Shown here piece by piece: positions 10,685 to 18,577 of a stretch of DNA of 64,000 nt (positions are counted from its first letter, which is position 1; the number at the start of each line of letters is the position of its first letter). The stretch covers positions 3,841,501-3,905,500 of the forward strand of contig NZ_CP016294.1 in assembly GCF_001704155.1 (NCBI RefSeq), read 5' to 3'. The notes under the pieces are model-generated. The model was not told where the DNA came from. It made no database searches and saw only the letters and a program-made list of their open reading frames with translations. The stretch is from Stenotrophomonas rhizophila (GTDB taxonomy: Bacteria > Pseudomonadota > Gammaproteobacteria > Xanthomonadales > Xanthomonadaceae). Made by a program: the position numbers and the translations under genes.

Positions 10685-11692
10685 TCACATCACGATGGGG
10701 CTGGCCGGCACCTGCGGCACCGGAATGTCGCGCTCATCCAGCAGCCGGCGCAGGTCCAGCTCGATGGAGGTGCACAGCTGCGAAATCGGAATGTCGTTGG
10801 CGCCACCTTCGAAGGGATTGGCGCTGCTTTCGCCGACCTGGTCCAGCGCGGCGTACATCCACGACACCAGCACGCTCAACGGAATCGCCAGCCACACCAT
10901 CTGCCCGGCCATCGCCCCGCCCACGGTGTCGTTCATGGGTGCCAGCAGGTCGATCATGCCCAGTGGCAGCAGCAGGCACAGGATGCGGACAAAGATCACG
11001 TTGATCACCGCGTACTGGCGCGGGTAGGGGTAGTTCTTGATCCGTTCGCTGCGCGCCTGCTGGTCGTGCAGGTCGCGCAGCACGCGCTGCAGTTCGGCGA
11101 AGCTGGCCTGCGGTATGTCACCTGCATCCAGCAGCTGACGCAGCGATGCGCCCTGCAGGGAAAGTACTTCGGTGGCCTTGCCGCCAGCGCCCAGGATGCG
11201 CGAGCGCTCTTCGGGAGTGACGTACTTGATCAGCTCGGCATCCAGCGTGCGCACCTTTTCCGGCACGTCATAGCGCTTGCGGTACTCGACGTTGGGCGCC
11301 AGCTGCACGGTCTCCCAGGGTTTGGTTTCGCGCATCTGGTAGCGTAGCGCGGTCAGCCACGCCAGGTGGCGGTACACCAGCCGCCGGGTGTGTTCGGGAT
11401 GGGCCACGTAGTCGCGGCTCATCGTGCCCCACAGGCGGCTGGCGGCGGTGATGGAGGCCCACACCTGCTGCGCTTCCCACAACCGGTTGTAGGTCTGGGT
11501 GTTCTTGAAGCCTGCGATCAGCGCCACGCTGGTACCCAGCATGAAGATCACGTTCCATGGCACCGCCAGCCAGTGCAGCCCGCCGAGCTGGTACAGCGCC
11601 ACCAGCGCCACATCCAGCAGGATCAGCAGGTACAGCGGGCGGCGGGTCCACAGCAGGAACTCGGTGAAGGTATAGGAGCGGCCGGCGTGCAT
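10685..11692 (-). CDS. Bestrophin-like (UPF0187/YneE) membrane channel protein
   Basis: A 335-residue bacterial bestrophin-family protein, expected to form pentameric ion channels in the inner membrane. Hydrophobic helices lie at about residues 18-70, and a pair near the C-terminal third covers [13 protein letters not shown] and [20 protein letters not shown]. The pattern [18 protein letters not shown] after the second helix is characteristic. Length matches the family (about 290-330). It lies upstream of the chemoreceptor with a 206-nt gap that holds the latter's own promoter, so the two are probably separate transcripts. The ion selectivity cannot be told from sequence. Confidence 0.85.
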   Translation of the reverse strand: MHAGRSYTFTEFLLWTRRPLYLLILLDVALVALYQLGGLHWLAVPWNVIFMLGTSVALIAGFKNTQTYNRLWEAQQVWASITAASRLWGTMSRDYVAHPEHTRRLVYRHLAWLTALRYQMRETKPWETVQLAPNVEYRKRYDVPEKVRTLDAELIKYVTPEERSRILGAGGKATEVLSLQGASLRQLLDAGDIPQASFAELQRVLRDLHDQQARSERIKNYPYPRQYAVINVIFVRILCLLLPLGMIDLLAPMNDTVGGAMAGQMVWLAIPLSVLVSWMYAALDQVGESSANPFEGGANDIPISQLCTSIELDLRRLLDERDIPVPQVPASPIVM

Positions 11693-11723
11693 GAGGGTGT
11701 TCTCCAGCAGGGGGAAGCGCCGC

Positions 11724-12230
11724 TCAGGGGGCGGCGGTGGGCACCACGCTCACCACGTGGGTGATGCCGTTGCGGAACATCTTTGCGTAGGGGCAGACAC
11801 GTTCGGTGTTGCGCACCAGCTCGGCAGCCACGCCGGCCTCCAGGCCGGGCAGGTAGGCTTCCACCTCGGCCGACAGCAGGTACAGGCCGTCGATCGGGTC
11901 GCGCGAGAAGGTCACCGACACCTCGATGCAGGGGTCTACCAGCACCAGCCCGGCACGGCTGGCCAGCAGGTTCATCGCGCCGTGGAAGCAGGCCGCATAG
12001 CCGGCAGCCAACAGCTGCTCGGGGTTGCTGCCGCCCCCTGGACCGCCCAGCGAGGGAGGCAGGCGCAGGTCGAGTGCCAAGGCGCCATCGTCGGAGACGA
12101 CCACGCCCGAAGCGCGTCCGTGTCCCGTCTCGCCGCCGCTCACCCGCACCCGCCCGGTGTAGAGCGGGCGCACCTCGTCGCCACGGTATTTGTCGAGAAC
12201 GGTGGGCGACGGCGGCTTCAGGTCGGACAT
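11724..12230 (-). CDS. ohr: Ohr/OsmC-family organic hydroperoxide resistance protein
   Basis: Thiol peroxidase of the Ohr subfamily that reduces organic hydroperoxides. Both redox cysteines are in their expected settings: AAGYAACFHGA (peroxidatic) and RVCPYAKM (resolving). The SNPEQL motif typical of Ohr is also present. It is 168 residues, slightly longer than the usual 140-145 because of an N-terminal extension. The start MSDLK is at ATG 12230; the in-frame region before it lies in the intergenic gap. It is 32 nt downstream of the SDR gene on the same strand, so co-transcription is likely. No ohrR gene is adjacent; the upstream LysR or the ECF sigma factor may take that role (inference). 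Confidence 0.88.
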   Translation of the reverse strand: MSDLKPPSPTVLDKYRGDEVRPLYTGRVRVSGGETGHGRASGVVVSDDGALALDLRLPPSLGGPGGGSNPEQLLAAGYAACFHGAMNLLASRAGLVLVDPCIEVSVTFSRDPIDGLYLLSAEVEAYLPGLEAGVAAELVRNTERVCPYAKMFRNGITHVVSVVPTAAP

Positions 12231-12262
12231 GGCGTTTCCACGAGGTGCGGGCGGACGGGCAA

Positions 12263-13018
12263 TCAGTTGCTGCGTACCCACCCGGACTGCTGCAGCCAGG
12301 CATCGAAGCCCTGCCGGCCCAGCCACGCCTGGCCGACCGGCACCAGCGTGTCGTCCTGCAGTTGCGCACCGAAGTACGGTGCCTGTGCGTCGCCCACCAC
12401 CTGGCGGGGATCGTGGGTACGGTCGAGGAAGCGCTGTGCCAGTTCGTCCATCGGTGCGCGCTCGGGGCCGGCGATCTCCACCACCCCGTTGACGGCAGGC
12501 TGCAGCGCGATGCGCGCCACTGCGTCGGCCACGTCGTCCGCCGAAATCGGCTGCACCAGCGCGGTGGGCAGGCGCAGCGCTTCACCGGCGGACTGCAGGA
12601 TGCCCGGCAGGAATTCGAAGAACTGGGTGGAATGGATGATGGTGTAGGCGATGCCCGCCTCGCGGATCAACCTTTCCTGCGCGATCTTGCCGCGGAAGTA
12701 GCCACTGGCCGCCAGCTTGTCGGTGCCCACCACGGAGAGGGCCACGTGATGGCGTACGCCGGCCTTGGCTTCGGCGGCCAGGATGTTGCGCCCCGCGGTC
12801 TGGAAGAAGGCCAGCACCTCTGCGTCTTCGAACGATGGCGAGTTGGCCAGGTCGATGACCACGTCGGTGCCGGCCATGGCCGCCTCCAGGCCGTCGCCGC
12901 TGATGATGTCGATGCCGGTGGACGGTGCGGCGATGACGATGTCATGGCCTGCCGCGCGCAGGCGGTCGACGACCTTGCTGCCAATGCGGCCGGTGCCGCC
13001 GATGACCAGGATCTTCAT
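12263..13018 (-). CDS. NmrA/atypical SDR-family NAD(P)-binding oxidoreductase
   Basis: A 251-residue Rossmann-fold protein beginning MKILVIGGTGRIG, the TGxxGxxG nucleotide-binding loop of atypical SDR/NmrA proteins. Further family features are DVVIDLANSPSF at strand 4 and a C-terminal substrate region with GVVEIAGPERAPMDELA. The canonical YxxxK is replaced by SGYFRGK-like residues, as in sugar-epimerase or NmrA-like groups. It sits between LysR (129 nt upstream) and ohr (32 nt downstream). SDR/NmrA genes are common neighbours of ECF41 sigma factors, which fits the sigma gene nearby. The substrate is unknown. Confidence 0.85.
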   Translation of the reverse strand: MKILVIGGTGRIGSKVVDRLRAAGHDIVIAAPSTGIDIISGDGLEAAMAGTDVVIDLANSPSFEDAEVLAFFQTAGRNILAAEAKAGVRHHVALSVVGTDKLAASGYFRGKIAQERLIREAGIAYTIIHSTQFFEFLPGILQSAGEALRLPTALVQPISADDVADAVARIALQPAVNGVVEIAGPERAPMDELAQRFLDRTHDPRQVVGDAQAPYFGAQLQDDTLVPVGQAWLGRQGFDAWLQQSGWVRSN

Positions 13019-13146
13019 GTACTTGCTCCAGGAGGGGAAGGTGGAACCCCGGTGGCCGGGGCATGTGACGATGCTAGGCAGGCCGCTGCGGCGGCAGTAG
13101 GTCCGCGCGCGGACGCGCACTGTTGCCTGTCAGGCACCAATGGCGT

Positions 13147-14181
13147 TCATTGCCACGCGCCGGCATCGACGTCGCGCGCCGGTGCACTGGCCTGCTGCAC
13201 GCTTTCCCAATGGGTCACCACGTCCAGGTCGAGTGCACGCACCTCGCTGGTGATGAAATCGATGAACGCGCGGATGCGCTTGGGCAGCTGGCGTCGGCTG
13301 AGATAGCACAGGTAGTGCCCGCGGTCGTCGGCGGCGTACTGGTCCAGGCAGCTGACCGCCAACCCGGCATCCAGCGCAGCGCGCACCTGGTAGTTCGGCA
13401 GCTGCGCCAGGCCCTGTCCCTGCAGGACCGCCTGCAGCGCCAGGTCGGCGTCGTTGAACACCAGCGCCGACGCCGGTTCCACGCTCAGTGGCCGGCCTTC
13501 CACACGAAACTCCCAAGGCTGCAGCCGCCCGTTGGCCTGTCGCTGGCTGATGCAGGCATGCGCGGCCAGTTCGCCAACGGTGGCCGGCAGGCCGTGCCGC
13601 ACCACATAGTCCGGTGCGGCGCAGACCAGCATCTGCATCGGGATCAGGTGCTTTGCGATGACCTCGCTGTCTTCCAGCACGCCGTCGCGGAACGCCACAT
13701 CGATCCGGTCGGCGGCCAGGTCCAGCGGGCGCTCTTCCAGCTGCAGTTCGAGGGTGACATCGGGGAAGTGGGCCCGGAATGCCGACAGCAGCGGCGCGAT
13801 CACCTTGCGCCCGAACCCGTGCGTGGCACTCACCCGCAGGTGCCCCCGTGGCGGCCCGTCACGCAGGTCGCGCATTTCCTCCAGCGCCTGCAGGATGCGG
13901 TCGACACCGGGGCGGCAGCCGTCGTGGAACAGCTCGCCTTCGCGGGTGAGCGAGGTCGACCGGGTGGTGCGCAGGAAAAGGCGCACGCCCAGCTGCCCCT
14001 CCAGTTTCTGCACGCTGCGGCTGACCGCCGAGCGTCCGATGCCGAGACGGTCGGCCGCGCGCGAGAAGCTGCCCTCGTGGGCCACGGCAATGAACGCCAT
14101 CACCCCGGCGTAGCTGGCCGAAAAGCCGGTGGTGAGCGGGTCGACACCGTCGTCTACGGTGGCCGGATCAGTCAGGGACAT
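13147..14181 (-). CDS. LysR-family transcriptional regulator
   Basis: LysR-type regulator, 344 residues. The winged HTH is at about 25-85 (FIAVAHEGSFSRAADRLGIGRSAVSRSVQKLE), followed by a periplasmic-binding-like effector domain to about residue 310. A tail of about 20 residues (VVTHWESVQQASAPARDVDAGAWQ) extends past it. The start is ATG 14181; it overlaps the 3' end of the sigma4-like gene by 10 nt, so the two are probably co-transcribed. The same-strand SDR and ohr genes downstream are plausible targets. LysR regulators usually bind divergent promoters, so this co-directional layout is slightly unusual. Confidence 0.88.
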   Translation of the reverse strand: MSLTDPATVDDGVDPLTTGFSASYAGVMAFIAVAHEGSFSRAADRLGIGRSAVSRSVQKLEGQLGVRLFLRTTRSTSLTREGELFHDGCRPGVDRILQALEEMRDLRDGPPRGHLRVSATHGFGRKVIAPLLSAFRAHFPDVTLELQLEERPLDLAADRIDVAFRDGVLEDSEVIAKHLIPMQMLVCAAPDYVVRHGLPATVGELAAHACISQRQANGRLQPWEFRVEGRPLSVEPASALVFNDADLALQAVLQGQGLAQLPNYQVRAALDAGLAVSCLDQYAADDRGHYLCYLSRRQLPKRIRAFIDFITSEVRALDLDVVTHWESVQQASAPARDVDAGAWQ

Positions 14182-14435
14182 GCGGGCGGCGCTCCAAGAT
14201 GGCGCGCATGTGCGCGCAGGCAGGCGTGGGCCGCTTCCAGCCGTTGCCTGCATTCAGCAGCAGGCAACCCCAGCAACGGCATGAGCTCCTCGATCGACGC
14301 ACCGGCCACGTCATGCAGCAACAGCAGCAGGCGGGCGTCGGCAGGCAGCGCCTCCAGCGCACACAGGAACGTGGTCCAGACCTGGTCGGCGGGGCGTGGC
14401 AGGCCTGCGGCGTCGGCGGTGGATGAGGTGATCAT
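14172..14435 (-). CDS. Small sigma-factor region-4-like protein (87 aa)
   Basis: A stand-alone 87-residue protein resembling sigma-70 region 4 of ECF factors: FLCALEALPADARLLLLLHDVAGASIEELMPLLGLPAAECRQRLEAAHACLRAH follows the ECF pattern (AL..LP...R...LL.dv...s..EiA..Lg....tv..rl..A...LR). No region 2 is present, so it cannot act alone as a sigma factor. It may be a relic of an ECF gene or a DNA/sigma-binding accessory. It is preceded by an exact ECF41-type promoter ending about 9 nt before ATG 14435, leaving almost no leader and no Shine-Dalgarno. It overlaps the LysR gene by 10 nt. The fold call is moderate; the function is unknown. Confidence 0.6.
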   Translation of the reverse strand: MITSSTADAAGLPRPADQVWTTFLCALEALPADARLLLLLHDVAGASIEELMPLLGLPAAECRQRLEAAHACLRAHARHLGAPPACP

Positions 14436-14443
14436 GCAAGGCA

Positions 14444-14470
14444 GACGGACCAGCGCGATGCGCTGTGACA
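14444..14470 (-). promoter_or_regulatory. ECF41-type promoter facing the sigma4-like gene
   Basis: On the minus strand: TGTCACA (14470-14464), 16 nt, CGTC (14447-14444). This equals the motif I recall for ECF41 sigma factors (TGTCACA-N16-CGTC). The cognate ECF41-type gene is divergently encoded about 100 nt away. Predicted transcription would begin at about 14437, next to ATG 14435. Confidence 0.7.
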
Positions 14471-14573
14471 GCCCCGCGTCCGTTGGATTGGTGCCCAGCG
14501 CTCAACACCGTGCGTCAACAGTATCCTGCTTACGGCACTGTCCCTGCGGCGCGCGCTCGTGTTGAATGCCGCC

Positions 14574-15461
14574 ATGGATACTTCCCTCGACCGCTTCACC
14601 CAGCTGCGCCCGCGCGTGCTTGGCGTGGCCTATCGCATGCTGGGCTCCATGGCCGAAGCCGAAGATGTCGCGCAGGAGGTGTGGCTGCGCTGGAACGGCA
14701 CCGACCGCGACGCCATCGAGAACGCCGAAGCCTGGCTGGTCGCCACCACCACCCGCATCGCCATCGACGAGCTGCGCATGGCGCGCCGCAGCCGCGAGCA
14801 CTATGTGGGCATCTGGCTGCCCGAGCCGGTACTGACGGACGATGCCAGCACGCCGGAGCGCCTGCACGAAGCGGCCAGCGATCTCTCCGTTGCCTTCCTG
14901 GCGGTACTGGAACGGCTGGCGCCGGAAGCACGCGCCGCCTTCCTGCTGCACGATGTGTTCGACCGTGACTATCCCGAAATCGCCCGCATCCTCGACAAGA
15001 GCGAAGCAGCCTGCCGGCAGATCGTGCACCGCGCACGCGCCCGCCTGCGCGAGGAGCGCCCCATGCACGCGGTGCCGCACCACACCCACCAGCAACTGCT
15101 GCAGGCGTTTACCGAGGCGCTGGACAAGGGCGACCTGAAGTCGATGATCGCGCTGATGGACACGTCGGCGCAGCTGATCGGCGATGGTGGCGGCTTCGTC
15201 AGCAGCTTCCCCAGGCCGATGCTTGGCGGTGCGCGCATCGCCCAGCTCCTGTTCGCGCCCACCCTGCGGCGCCGCGCCGAGCTGCGCATGGTGCCCGCGT
15301 TCATCAATGGCCGCTTGGGGGTGCTGCGCTACTTTGGCGAGCAACTGGATTCGGCGATGTCGTTCGATACCGATGGCGAGCGCATCACCCAGATCCTGGT
15401 GCAGCGCAATCCGAACAAGCTGGCGCGGATCCTGGCCGCGCAGCATCCGGCGCTACGCTGA
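14574..15461 (+). CDS. ECF41-type RNA polymerase sigma factor with C-terminal SnoaL-like domain
   Basis: Sigma factor of 295 residues. Region 2 spans about 5-70 (YRMLGSMAEAEDVAQEVWLRW) and region 4 about 105-160 (FDRDYPEIARILDKSEAACRQIVHRARARLRE). A C-terminal NTF2/SnoaL-like extension follows (about 170-295). Three hallmarks of ECF41 are visible: WLPEP in the linker, GDGGG in the extension and NPNKL near the C-terminus (family NPDKL). In this group the extension stands in for a separate anti-sigma factor. ATG 14574 is preferred to the upstream GTG 14559. Its likely target is the divergent TGTCACA promoter. The stop overlaps the next gene's ATG by 1 nt, coupling it to the glycosylase gene. 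Confidence 0.92.
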   Translation: MDTSLDRFTQLRPRVLGVAYRMLGSMAEAEDVAQEVWLRWNGTDRDAIENAEAWLVATTTRIAIDELRMARRSREHYVGIWLPEPVLTDDASTPERLHEAASDLSVAFLAVLERLAPEARAAFLLHDVFDRDYPEIARILDKSEAACRQIVHRARARLREERPMHAVPHHTHQQLLQAFTEALDKGDLKSMIALMDTSAQLIGDGGGFVSSFPRPMLGGARIAQLLFAPTLRRRAELRMVPAFINGRLGVLRYFGEQLDSAMSFDTDGERITQILVQRNPNKLARILAAQHPALR

Positions 15462-16072
15462 TGACCCTGCCTCCGTCGCGCTGGCGTACGCTCCCGCGCA
15501 GCTTCTACCGGCGGCATCCGACCGAGGTCGCGCCCGAGCTGCTGAACAAGCTGCTGGTGCGCGACGATGGCCGGGCCGGTCGCATCGTGGAAGTCGAGGC
15601 CTATGCAGGCGACCAGGACCCGGCCGCGCATTCGTTCCGGGGGATGACCCCGCGTACGGCCACCATGTTTGGCGAGTGCGGCCATCTCTATGTCTATTTC
15701 ACCTACGGCATGCACTGGGGCAGCAACGCGGTCTGCGGCGAGGTCGGCCAGGGCTGGGGCGTGCTGCTGCGGGCACTGGAACCCGTGCAGGGATTGGAAC
15801 TGATCCGTGAGGCGCGGCCAGCCATTCGCCGCGATCGCGAACTGGCCAGCGGGCCTGGACGGCTGTCGCAGGCGATGGGCATCGACAAGGCACTGGATGG
15901 CGCGGACCTCGTCAGCAATGACCGCGGCATCCGGATCGTGTCGGACGGGATGGCGCCACCGGAGGATCCGGCAGCGGGTCCCCGCATCGGCATCAGCCGC
16001 GCAGTGGAGTTCCCATGGCGCTGGCATGTGCGCGGGCATGCGCACGTGTCCGGCCGGCGGTCGAAGGCGTAA
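15461..16072 (+). CDS. mpg: 3-methyladenine DNA glycosylase (AAG/MPG family)
   Basis: Base-excision repair glycosylase of the mammalian-type AAG/MPG fold, removing 3-methyladenine and related alkylated purines. Family features are RIVEVEAYAGDQDPAAHSFRGMTPRTATMFG (catalytic Glu in VEVEAY), LYVYFTYGMHW with the intercalating Tyr, and GPGRLSQAMGI. At 203 residues it is of normal length. It is translationally coupled to the ECF41 sigma gene (1-nt overlap), which suggests induction with that stress response. Its stop codon TAA lies inside the GTAAC arm of a SMAG-like palindrome. Confidence 0.92.
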   Translation: MTLPPSRWRTLPRSFYRRHPTEVAPELLNKLLVRDDGRAGRIVEVEAYAGDQDPAAHSFRGMTPRTATMFGECGHLYVYFTYGMHWGSNAVCGEVGQGWGVLLRALEPVQGLELIREARPAIRRDRELASGPGRLSQAMGIDKALDGADLVSNDRGIRIVSDGMAPPEDPAAGPRIGISRAVEFPWRWHVRGHAHVSGRRSKA

Positions 16073-16093
16073 CGACCAACGGTCGTTACCTAC
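16069..16093 (-). repeat. SMAG-like GTAG palindrome between convergent genes
   Basis: GTAACGACC (16069-16077), 3-nt loop, GGTCGTTAC (16081-16089), followed by CTAC, so read on the minus strand it starts with GTAG. The 25-nt unit differs at only one base from the one at 62493-62517. It contains the TAA stop of the glycosylase gene (16070-16072) and the TAG stop of the M23 peptidase gene (16092-16090). It may also act as a bidirectional terminator. Confidence 0.8.
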
Positions 16094-16722
16094 CGGGGTA
16101 GCGCACGACCGTTGGTGGTGCGGTGCGCCTTCAGCAGCGGCAGCGGATCGTAGGCCCCATCGACACCGTAGATCCCCCAGTGCAGGTGCGGCGGCGTACC
16201 GGCCGCATTGCCACTGTCACCGACGTAGCCCAGCACGGTGCCTTCGCTGACCACTTCGCCCTCGGCCAGCCCCTTGCGCCAGTCCTCGAGATGCGCGTAG
16301 TAGTAGCGCTCGCGCGCCGGTCCAATGACCCATACCTGGCGCCCGCCCAGCCCGCTGTCGCGCACCGCGACAACCACGCCCGGCGCCGCGCTCCGTACCG
16401 GCGTGCCGCGCTTGGCGAAGATGTCCACGCCGGCATGGGTGCGGTCGCGTCCGCGCGGCGCGCCGAACGTATCGGCGATGCGCCGGGCCGCAACCCCGTC
16501 CACCGGAACCGGCAACGTCGTCGGCGCGGGCATGCGCGACAGTTCCCACATCGCGCGTGGCGCCTTGAGCCACTCGCCATTCCACAGGGTCAGCAGCACC
16601 AGGCCCAGCAGCAGCGGAAACACCAGCCAGCCCAGCCAGCGGCGTAGTGCGAACGCTCGCGAGCGCGGCGGGTTGTCTGCTGCCACGCTGGCTTCATGAT
16701 CGGAACGGGTCGACGGATTCAT
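16090..16722 (-). CDS. M23-family peptidoglycan metallopeptidase
   Basis: A 210-residue LytM-domain protein. A single membrane anchor lies at about residues 28-48 (WLGWLVFPLLLGLVLLTLW), and the rest is periplasmic. Zinc ligands are recognisable in THAGVDIF (His and Asp) and in HLHWGIY (HxH). The intervening strand YYYAHLEDW supplies the second conserved His region. The protein probably cuts peptide cross-links in peptidoglycan or acts as a local cell-wall remodeler. No LysM domain is seen. The gene ends at a TAG supplied by the GTAG of the flanking palindrome and runs convergent to the glycosylase gene. Substrate specificity is not determinable. Confidence 0.88.
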   Translation of the reverse strand: MNPSTRSDHEASVAADNPPRSRAFALRRWLGWLVFPLLLGLVLLTLWNGEWLKAPRAMWELSRMPAPTTLPVPVDGVAARRIADTFGAPRGRDRTHAGVDIFAKRGTPVRSAAPGVVVAVRDSGLGGRQVWVIGPARERYYYAHLEDWRKGLAEGEVVSEGTVLGYVGDSGNAAGTPPHLHWGIYGVDGAYDPLPLLKAHRTTNGRALPR

Positions 16723-16784
16723 GCGTACAGCATCGCAGGTGCCGCGTACACGGCACCTGTACGGAGGGGCCGCGGCCGGCTGCG

Positions 16785-17930
16785 CTATTGCACCGGCACG
16801 GCGTCAGGGAAGGTCCAGCGCCCTTCCAGGATCTCCGCACGGGGCCGGTACAGCCGCACCATGTAGTTCCAGCCGGCCATGGTGGGCAGGCAGTTGGGCA
16901 CCTGGCCATCGCAGCCACCGAACTGGATGTCGATCGAGCCGTCGGCGCTCTTCTTCGCGGTGAGGTTGTTGAGCGTGTAGGCGTTCTGCGGGTTTTTTTC
17001 GTAGTACCCGTCGGCGTTGTACAGGCTCACCGACCAGAACCCGTCCACGGGCACATCGGCCACGTGCAGCCGGTACACGGTGCTGCCATCGTTCCGGGCC
17101 GGCACCACGTTGAGGTACATCGCGTCCTTGTCAGGGTTGCCGCCCCAGGCCGAGGCGGCACCGATCACGCGGCGCACCGGGTCGACCGTGTCGCGGGTGC
17201 CGAACATGTGCCGGGTGTCCGGCAGCGTGGATGCCAGCGTCAGCAGCGCGGCGCGCACCTTGTCCTGGCTCACCGTGTCCCACTTCGGTACCTCGAAGCT
17301 GCCCGGCGCGGCCTGCTGGACCTTGATCGCATCCTGCAGCGCGTGCACCTTTGCGACGTCATCCGGGCTGGATGGATCCACCAGCGTTCGAAGGGCGACC
17401 ACCACGTAGCGGGTGCCGTCCTTGCCACGGCTGAGCGTGTAGTCGCCGGGCGTGTAGTTGACCTGGGTGGTGTACTGGTCTTCGTCGATGACCTGCATGG
17501 ACATGAAGCGATCACCCGCATCGGGGAGCGTGATCGTGACCGGGCCGGCATCGAGGTCGAAAACCGCGCTGGAGTACAGCGTGTCGCGATTCAAACGGAC
17601 CACGGTCTGGCTGTCGATCGATGCCGGTTCGCGATGATGGAACAGCTTGCCCAGTCCCTGCTCCTTCACCAGCGCGCCGAGATAGCGATCGGATTCGGCG
17701 CGCACGAAGTTGTCGGCGGTCACCGGCACGCTTCCGGGTTCTGGCGCGCGGTTGGGTTCGGCGGGCGCCGGTGCGGGTGGCGCCGTTGATGAAGCAGGCG
17801 TCGGTGGCGCACTGGCTGCGTCTGCGGCCGGCGCGTCCGGCTCGCGTCGGCAGGCGGATAAGGCCACCGCTAAGGCGAGGGCGACCAACGGGAGGGCGAA
17901 GTGGGACTTGCGCGTAACGTCGTGATTCAC
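16785..17930 (-). CDS. DUF1254/DUF1214-domain lipoprotein
   Basis: A 381-residue predicted outer- or inner-membrane lipoprotein. A GTG start with GGAG upstream gives a type-II signal peptide with lipobox ALSAC (Cys27), then a Pro/Ala-rich linker to about residue 70. The DUF1254 region follows (NRDTLYSSAVFDLDAGPVTITLPDAGDRFMSMQVID), with a C-terminal DUF1214-like domain (VDGFWSVSLYNADGYYEKNPQNAYTLNN). These paired domains occur in many proteobacterial secreted proteins without an established activity. The gene stands alone between the M23 gene and the response regulator. Function unknown. Confidence 0.8.
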   Translation of the reverse strand: MNHDVTRKSHFALPLVALALAVALSACRREPDAPAADAASAPPTPASSTAPPAPAPAEPNRAPEPGSVPVTADNFVRAESDRYLGALVKEQGLGKLFHHREPASIDSQTVVRLNRDTLYSSAVFDLDAGPVTITLPDAGDRFMSMQVIDEDQYTTQVNYTPGDYTLSRGKDGTRYVVVALRTLVDPSSPDDVAKVHALQDAIKVQQAAPGSFEVPKWDTVSQDKVRAALLTLASTLPDTRHMFGTRDTVDPVRRVIGAASAWGGNPDKDAMYLNVVPARNDGSTVYRLHVADVPVDGFWSVSLYNADGYYEKNPQNAYTLNNLTAKKSADGSIDIQFGGCDGQVPNCLPTMAGWNYMVRLYRPRAEILEGRWTFPDAVPVQ

Positions 17931-18124
17931 GGCGGGATCTCCAACGCGGAAAGCTGGAGCGTAGCAATGGCCCCGCGCGCCAAAAACCGTACTTCTACTG
18001 CGGTTCGGCCCGCATTGCCCGCAGTGGGGTCGACCGCTGTGATGAAGACCGCGACTAGAGGACTTTCCGCCGCGTTGACACCTGAAGGTAGACCTTAGGC
18101 TTATCTACCGTTCCTGCGCACTTC

Positions 18125-18511
18125 ATGAGCACCCTGGCGTCATCACGTACAAACAAGGTCATCCTGGTGGTCGAGGATGAAATCGAGCTCTCGAGACTCT
18201 TCATTGAAGTACTCAGTGGCGCGGGCTACACGGTCGTTCCGGCCTACTCGGTGACCGATGCACTGTTCGCCATTGCCGATCAGCCGTTCGACGCGGCGAT
18301 CCTGGACGTTGAGTTGCGCGACGGCGCCGTGTTCCCGGTCGCTGATCGCCTTGCGCGTCTGGGCACACCGTATCTGTTTGCGTCCGCCGTGTACCTGCAG
18401 GCAGTGCCCGCTGCTCACAAGGCGGTGCCCTTCATCGCCAAGCCGTTCGAGATAGACGACCTGCTGGCCCACGTGGAGCGTGCGTTGGGCTGCAGCCGGA
18501 AGGCCAGCTAG
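18125..18511 (+). CDS. Single-domain response regulator (REC only)
   Basis: A 128-residue receiver domain with no output domain. The acidic pocket is in VVEDE, the phospho-acceptor Asp is in AAILDVELRDG, and the conserved Lys is in FIAKPFEID. The usual Thr/Ser switch position lies in LFASA. Such stand-alone receivers work in phosphorelays or as CheY-like allosteric partners. No histidine kinase is adjacent. The 194-nt upstream gap carries a TTGACA hexamer at 18075-18080, but no good -10 at 16-18 nt, so the promoter is uncertain. Confidence 0.85.
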   Translation: MSTLASSRTNKVILVVEDEIELSRLFIEVLSGAGYTVVPAYSVTDALFAIADQPFDAAILDVELRDGAVFPVADRLARLGTPYLFASAVYLQAVPAAHKAVPFIAKPFEIDDLLAHVERALGCSRKAS

Positions 18512-18540
18512 CTTGGGCGCCGGCCGACCGTGTCGCGACA

Positions 18541-18556
18541 CTAGACGACCGGTCTA
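18541..18556. promoter_or_regulatory. TetR-family operator copy 1, before the tetR gene
   Basis: The 16-nt sequence CTAGACGACCGGTCTA is repeated exactly at 19236-19251. It contains the inverted repeat TAGAC-N5-GTCTA and the 8-bp palindrome GACCGGTC, resembling TAGACC/GGTCTA boxes known for LmrA- or NemR-type TetR regulators. It lies 22 nt before the TetR ATG, so autoregulation is expected. Confidence 0.8.
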
Positions 18557-18577
18557 ATCGAGAGTACAGTGCGGTCC

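Noticed and set aside
18061..18124. Sigma-70 promoter before the single-domain response regulator
   Set aside because: TTGACA is present at 18075-18080, but at 16-18 nt spacing there is no acceptable -10, so I did not list it as a promoter feature.
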